Shown here piece after piece: positions 59,824 through 64,000 of a DNA stretch of 64,000 nt. The stretch is taken from NCBI RefSeq assembly GCF_000220705.2, contig NZ_CP023202.1, forward strand, positions 4,494,501 to 4,558,500. The letters are read 5' to 3'. Both the position numbers and the translations under genes were made by a program. Every line of letters begins with the position of its first letter. Positions within the stretch are counted from its first letter, which is position 1. Below the pieces are notes generated by a model. It ran no database searches. It was not told the origin of the DNA and saw only the letters and a program-made list of their open reading frames with translations. The stretch is from Streptomyces xinghaiensis S187 (GTDB lineage Bacteria > Actinomycetota > Actinomycetes > Streptomycetales > Streptomycetaceae).

Positions 59824-62544
59824 TCAGGTGGTCGTGCTCGCCGTGTCCGCGCCCGCCGTGTCCGTGCCGCCCCCGCCGTCGGCGCCGCCGTCCGTTCCGC
59901 CGGTACTGTCCGTGCCGCCGGTGTCTCCGCCGGTTCCGCCGGTGTCACCGCCGGTGCTGCCTCCGCTGTCGGCGCCCCCGTCCGTGCCCCCGTCGGTACC
60001 TCCGTCCGTGCCGCCGGTGTCGCCGCCGCTGCCGCCGCCCTTGCCGTCGTCGGTGGGCGGGGGTTCGGAGGCGGTGGGCGGTGCCGAGGTCTCGGGGCCG
60101 TCCGTCCCGCCGGTCTCCCCGGGGTTCTCGGCGGCGCCGGTCTCGCCGGTGTCCTCCCGGGGGCCTTCGGCCTCCCCGGCCTCTTCGAACGCGTCGCCCG
60201 GTGCACCGGGGTCGGGGTCGTTTGCGCCCTCCATCGGCTTGAGGTCGAATTTCTCCGCCGGGCTGCCCTTGAGGGCCGCGGCGGTGTACTGGCCCCAGAT
60301 CTGGGCGGGGTAGCCGCCGCCGTTGATCCGGGCCATCCCGGTGGCTCCGTAGAGCTTCTTCTGCTCGCCGGTCTCGGAGTCCTGGCCCATCACCGCGACG
60401 ACGGTGGCGAGGTCGGGGGTGTAGCCGGCGAACCAGGCCGCGCGGTCCTCCTCGGCGGTGCCGGTCTTGCCCGCGGCGGGGCGGCCGGCGGAGGAGGCGG
60501 CGGTGCCGGTTCCCTTCTCGACGACGCCCTTGAGGACGGAGGTGGTGGTGTCGGCGGCCTCGCGGCTGACGGCCCGCTCCGTCTCCTTCCGCGGCAGGTC
60601 GAGTTCCCGATCGCCCTTGGTGATCTTGGTGACGAGGACGGGTTCGCGGTGTTCGCCGTGGTTGGCGAGGGTGGCGTATGCCTCGGTCATGTCGAGGACG
60701 CTGGCGGTGGCGACGCCAAGGGCAACGGAGGGGTCGGGGGTGAGATCCGGGGTGTCCTCGGGCAGCCCGAGGCCGACGGCGGTGCGGCGGACGGTGGCGG
60801 GGCCGACGTCCTGGGCCATCTGCGCGTAGACGGCGTTGACGGATTTGTCGGTGGCCTCGGCGACCGTGAGCTGCCCGTAGCTCCGCTCGTCCTCGTTCTC
60901 CGGCTTGTAGTCGGTCGATCCGGACCGGGCCTGTACGGCGCGGCCGCTGGTGCCGTCGTAGCGGGCGTTCGGTGTGATGGGGCGGCCGTCGAGGGTCTTG
61001 GAGCCCTTGTCGACGGCGGCGGCGAGAACGAAGGGCTTGAAGGTGGAGCCGACCTGGTAGTCGCGCCGGGTGGCGTTGTTGACGTACTGCTCGGTGTAGT
61101 CGATGCCGCCGTACATCGCGACGACCTTGCCCGTCTTCGGGTCGATGGAGGCGCCGCCCGCCCGCACATAGCGGTCGACCTTGCGCTCCTTCTTGTCGAG
61201 CTTGGACATCAGCTGTTCGTCGACGGCTTCGACGAAGGCGTCCTGCCGCTTCCGGTCGATCGTGGTGACGATGCGGTGGCCGCCCGCTTCGAGGGCGTCC
61301 TCGCCGATGATGCCGTGGGCGGAGAGGTACTGCTTGACGGCCTCGACGAGATAGCCGCGCTGGCCGCTCATCCCGGAGGAGGGCCGCCCCTCGGCGGGGG
61401 TGGGGAACTCCATGCGGGAGCGTTCGGAGCGGCTGAGCCAGCCCTCGTCGACCATGCCGTCCAGGACGTAGTTCCAGCGGGCGAGGGCGCGGGCCTTGTT
61501 CTCCGGGTGGGTGGCGATGTCGTAGTAGCCGGGGGCGTTGAGCAGCGCGGCGAGGTAGGCGCCCTCGGCGGTGGTCAGGTCCTCGACGTGCTTGCGGTAG
61601 TAGGCGTGCGCGGCGGCCTGGATGCCGTAGGCGCGGCGGCCGAAGTAGCTGGTGTTGAGGTAGCCCTCGAGGATCTCGTCCTTGCTCGTCTCCTGGTCGA
61701 GCTTGATGGCGATGATGAATTCCTTGGCCTTGCGGGTGAGGGTCTGGTCCTGGGCCAGGTAGTAGTTCTTCACGTACTGCTGGGTGATCGTCGAGCCGGA
61801 CTGCTTTCCCTTGCCGGTGGCGGTGTTCCAGGCTCCGCGCAGCATGGCCTGCGGGTCGACGGCCGACTCGGTGTAGAAGTCGCGGTCCTCGGCGGAGAGG
61901 ACGGCCCGCCGGACGTGTTCGGGCACCCGGTCGAGTTCGACGTTCTGGCGGTTGACGTCGCCGTCGGTGGCGAGCTGGGTGCCGTCGGAGTAGAGGTAGA
62001 CGTTGCCCTGCCGGACGGCGTGCTCGTTGGCGGCCGGGATGCCGACGAGCAGGTAGGCGGTGGCGAAGCCGCCGCTGAGGAGGAGGACGGTCAGCAGGAC
62101 GCCGCCCAGCACGATCCGCCAGGTGGGCAGGTAGCGGCGGAAGCCGGTGCGCTGCGCGCGGCGTGCGGCGCCGGCTCCCGCACCGGCATCGGCACCGGCA
62201 GCCGCGTCTCCGGCTCCCGCACCGGCTCCCGCACCGGCTCCCGCACCGGCTCCCGCACCGGCTCCCGTACCGGCATCGGCAGCCCCGTCTCCGGCTCCGG
62301 CGGCCCCGGCCGCGGCGTCGGCGGTGCCGGCCCCGTGTCCCTGTGCGGCTTCGTCCGCGGCCCCGTGTCCGGTGTCCCCGGCGCTCTGCCCGCCGCCGTC
62401 GCCGCCCGCTTCCGGGGCGGCAGCCGGCTCGGTGGGTCCCGGTTCCGGTCGCCCTCCCGGCCCCGGCTCCGGCCCGTTCCCCGGTTCCCGCTCCGGTTCC
62501 GGCTCCGGGGAAGGCGGTTTCTGGTGCTGCGGCTCGTCGCTCAT
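59824..62544 (-). CDS. class A penicillin-binding protein
   Basis: This 906-residue bifunctional PBP polymerises and cross-links peptidoglycan. N-terminal ~130 residues are Pro/Glu/Gly/Ala disorder with a long (Ala-Gly)n run. A membrane helix (~140-163) precedes the GT51 glycosyltransferase (LSAEDRDFYTESAVDPQAM; GSTITQQYVKNYYL). The transpeptidase has Ser500-Thr-Phe-Lys503, a KSVN motif, and Lys693-Thr-Gly. The C-terminus is ~135 residues of Gly/Thr/Asp/Ser-rich linker. Length exceeds the usual 700-800 because of both tails. Confidence 0.93.
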   Translation of the reverse strand: MSDEPQHQKPPSPEPEPEREPGNGPEPGPGGRPEPGPTEPAAAPEAGGDGGGQSAGDTGHGAADEAAQGHGAGTADAAAGAAGAGDGAADAGTGAGAGAGAGAGAGAGAGAGDAAAGADAGAGAGAARRAQRTGFRRYLPTWRIVLGGVLLTVLLLSGGFATAYLLVGIPAANEHAVRQGNVYLYSDGTQLATDGDVNRQNVELDRVPEHVRRAVLSAEDRDFYTESAVDPQAMLRGAWNTATGKGKQSGSTITQQYVKNYYLAQDQTLTRKAKEFIIAIKLDQETSKDEILEGYLNTSYFGRRAYGIQAAAHAYYRKHVEDLTTAEGAYLAALLNAPGYYDIATHPENKARALARWNYVLDGMVDEGWLSRSERSRMEFPTPAEGRPSSGMSGQRGYLVEAVKQYLSAHGIIGEDALEAGGHRIVTTIDRKRQDAFVEAVDEQLMSKLDKKERKVDRYVRAGGASIDPKTGKVVAMYGGIDYTEQYVNNATRRDYQVGSTFKPFVLAAAVDKGSKTLDGRPITPNARYDGTSGRAVQARSGSTDYKPENEDERSYGQLTVAEATDKSVNAVYAQMAQDVGPATVRRTAVGLGLPEDTPDLTPDPSVALGVATASVLDMTEAYATLANHGEHREPVLVTKITKGDRELDLPRKETERAVSREAADTTTSVLKGVVEKGTGTAASSAGRPAAGKTGTAEEDRAAWFAGYTPDLATVVAVMGQDSETGEQKKLYGATGMARINGGGYPAQIWGQYTAAALKGSPAEKFDLKPMEGANDPDPGAPGDAFEEAGEAEGPREDTGETGAAENPGETGGTDGPETSAPPTASEPPPTDDGKGGGSGGDTGGTDGGTDGGTDGGADSGGSTGGDTGGTGGDTGGTDSTGGTDGGADGGGGTDTAGADTASTTT
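62210..62270. repeat. 12-bp tandem repeat within the PBP gene
   Basis: Five copies of ccggctcccgca (phase arbitrary) lie head to tail and encode the (Gly-Ala)n part of the PBP N-terminal tail. A slippage-prone microsatellite inside coding sequence. Confidence 0.85.
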
Positions 62545-62849
62545 ATGTCTGGGGACTCCTCGGCCGCCACCGAAGGTTGTACGGCGGCGATCACTGTCGG
62601 GCGGGCTGATCAGCGGGCCTGCGCCACGAGGCGGACTGTCGCGTCATCATTTCCGCGTGCTGGGGCCGGGGTGTCCGGCAGCACTGCCGGGACACACCGA
62701 AGGCCCTCCCGGGCCACCCTTACGGCTGACCGGATGGCGGAAAAACATGCACGCCCGCCCCGCTCGCCGCGCTAGGGTCATCCATTTGGGGCGATTTCGG
62801 CGGCGTCCGGCGGCGGCCGGCGGGGCCCGGCGGTGGTCGGTGCGGCGGG
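62545..62849. other. divergent promoter region of the PBP and ABC genes
   Basis: 305 bp. TAGGGT (62773-62778) is a plausible -10 for the ABC permease. No long inverted repeat is seen. Confidence 0.35.
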
Positions 62850-63713
62850 GTGACGAGCGGGGGCGCGGTGCGCGGCGGGGGAGTGCGGCGTGGTGGCGGG
62901 CACGGCGGCGGGCCGCGGCTGTACGGGGTGGTGGCCGCGGGCGTCTTCCGGCGCCATACGACGTACCGGATGGCCACGGCCGCGGGTGTCTTCACCAACA
63001 CGGTCTTCGGCTTCATCCTCACCTTCGCCTACACGGCCCTGTGGGAGCAGCGGGACGGGCTCGGCGGCTACGGCCTGTCGCAGGCGCTGACCTACGTCTG
63101 GGTGGGCCAGGCGCTGCTGATGGCGATGGCCACGATGGGCGGCGGCTTCCAGGACGAGCTGATCGAGCGCATCCGCAGCGGCGACATCGCCGTCGACCTC
63201 TTCCGTCCCGCCGATCTCCAGCTGTGGTGGCTGGCGCACGATCTCGGCCGGGCGGCGTTCCATCTGCTGGGGCGGGGAGTGGTGCCGTTGCTGGTGGGCG
63301 GGGCGGTCTTCGATCTGGCGTTCCCCGGCGGGCCGCTGCCGTGGGCGGCGTTCCTGCTGTCGGTGCTGCTGGGCGTGGTGGTGAGCTACGCGATCCGCTT
63401 CCTGGTGGTGCTGTCGGCGTTCTGGCTGCTCGACGGGCAGGGCGTCGTCCAGATCTCGGCGCTGGTGGCGATGTTCTTCTCGGGGATGCTGCTGCCGCTG
63501 ACGGTCTTTCCCGGGCTGCTGGGGGAGGTGGCGCGGATGCTGCCGTGGGCGTCGATGCTCCAGGTCCCCGCGGATGTGTTCCTCGGGAAGTACGGCGGCT
63601 GGGAGCTGGCCGGGGCGTACGGGTTCCAGGCCGGGTGGGCGCTGGCGCTGCTCGCGGCGGGGCGGGTGCTGCAGTCGGTCGCGGTGCGGAGGGTGGTGGT
63701 CCAGGGTGGCTGA
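62850..63713 (+). CDS. ABC-2 type transporter permease
   Basis: A 287-residue polytopic protein of the DUF990/ABC-2 permease family. A basic Gly-rich tip is followed by about six membrane helices. Landmarks are AAGVFTNTVFGFILTFAYTALW, GFQDELIERIRSGDIAVDLFRP and MFFSGMLLPLTVFPGLLGEV. The following gene is a second permease overlapping by 8 bp; an ATPase is expected beyond the window. GTG start at 62850 is the first plausible codon, but one further in is possible. Substrate unknown. Confidence 0.85.
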   Translation: MTSGGAVRGGGVRRGGGHGGGPRLYGVVAAGVFRRHTTYRMATAAGVFTNTVFGFILTFAYTALWEQRDGLGGYGLSQALTYVWVGQALLMAMATMGGGFQDELIERIRSGDIAVDLFRPADLQLWWLAHDLGRAAFHLLGRGVVPLLVGGAVFDLAFPGGPLPWAAFLLSVLLGVVVSYAIRFLVVLSAFWLLDGQGVVQISALVAMFFSGMLLPLTVFPGLLGEVARMLPWASMLQVPADVFLGKYGGWELAGAYGFQAGWALALLAAGRVLQSVAVRRVVVQGG

Positions 63714-64000
63714 CACGCGTCCGCGGACGGCCGGGCCGCCCGGCCCGGTGGCGGCCGGTCCGGACCGGGAGGGCCGGGAGGCTCCGCGAGCGCGGAGGCG
63801 GACACGGCGAGGGGCGGGCGCCCGTGTCCCGCACCGGGCGGCGGCGGGGCTGCGCGCGTATGTCCTGATCACCGCCATGTGGGTGCGCTCGACGATGGTG
63901 TACCGGACGTCGTTCCTGCTGACGGCGCTGGGCAACTTCGCCACCACCGCGCTCGACTTCGTCGCGATCCTGCTGATGTTCTCCCATGTGGAGGCGCTCG
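63706..64000 (+). CDS. ABC-2 type permease, second subunit (3' partial)
   Basis: The frame opens with a GTG at 63706, overlapping the first permease stop by 8 bp, and runs off the window. After an Arg/Pro/Gly-rich tip of about 45 residues it reads LRAYVLITAMWVRSTMVYRTSF and FATTALDFVAILLMFSHVEAL, the first helices of the partner permease. DUF990 permeases occur as such pairs. Confidence 0.75.
   Translation, partial: MADTRPRTAGPPGPVAAGPDREGREAPRARRRTRRGAGARVPHRAAAGLRAYVLITAMWVRSTMVYRTSFLLTALGNFATTALDFVAILLMFSHVEAL

Overview
The window is high-GC actinobacterial chromosome. Dense genes, strong G/C at third codon positions, frequent GTG starts, -10 hexamers placed 6-8 nt before start codons (leaderless messages), an SsgA-like sporulation protein and DasR-type operators all point to Streptomyces. 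From memory the gene order from about 4.7 kb to 58.5 kb runs like the S. coelicolor SCO2959-to-SCO2901 stretch, read in descending order. I see no rRNA, CRISPR array, prophage, insertion sequence or large biosynthetic cluster. This is mostly core chromosome with a few local oddities.

Layout. 0-4.5 kb: a partial citrate synthase/citryl-CoA lyase-like gene runs into a two-subunit LigAB-type extradiol dioxygenase. Next come a divergent MFS transporter and LysR regulator. 4.7-7.6 kb: a NarK-like nitrate/nitrite transporter, then a HemD-winged-helix fusion regulator (nnaR-like) with a GlnR-box match in front. 7.6-16.3 kb: a small membrane protein, a CGNR zinc-finger regulator, an ECF sigma/anti-sigma pair (sigU/rsuA-like), a HelD-type helicase, ACT-malic enzyme and HU. 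16.3-19.2 kb: murA, whose 3' end is duplicated in tandem, then a YqgE-family gene and a DUF3039 gene. 19.2-25.2 kb: a three-gene xanthine dehydrogenase-like operon whose Mo subunit lacks the usual catalytic Glu.

25.3-39.7 kb: an alpha/beta hydrolase, an MFS exporter, a ribbon-helix-helix protein, a DEAH helicase, an IclR regulator, a Lon-like protease, Lrp/AsnC divergent from hppD, an FAD-linked oxidase, an ssgG-like gene and two RDD membrane proteins. 40-45.2 kb: a secreted M6 metalloprotease, then pncA and pncB of NAD salvage. 45.3-48.5 kb: clpS, DUF2017, and a cysteine module (Mec-type JAMM peptidase, cysteine leader peptide, CysO sulfur carrier, CysM). 48.5-53.7 kb: a membrane-anchored PemK-like protein, an MBL hydrolase, and the N-acetylglucosamine PTS genes (two EIIC, one EIIB) with DasR operators. 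53.9-58.5 kb: rph, a lipoprotein, rdgB, tRNA-Leu, a tandem pair of modular HNH proteins and a bcp peroxiredoxin. 58.7-64 kb: a DUF3618 protein, a GroES-like protein, a class A PBP and an ABC-2 permease pair cut by the window edge.

The most notable signals are these. The CysO-type sulfur carrier has its Gly-Gly buried 19 residues from the C-terminus, next to a JAMM peptidase and a cysteine-containing leader peptide. The molybdenum hydroxylase subunit has a degenerate active site beside an Fe-S subunit with a giant disordered N-terminus. The HNH pair beside tRNA-Leu is built from repeated modules. Long perfect inverted repeats lie upstream of pncA, an MFS exporter, the ECF sigma gene and malic enzyme. 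The murA tail is duplicated. Family assignments come from reading the sequence; no database search was run.
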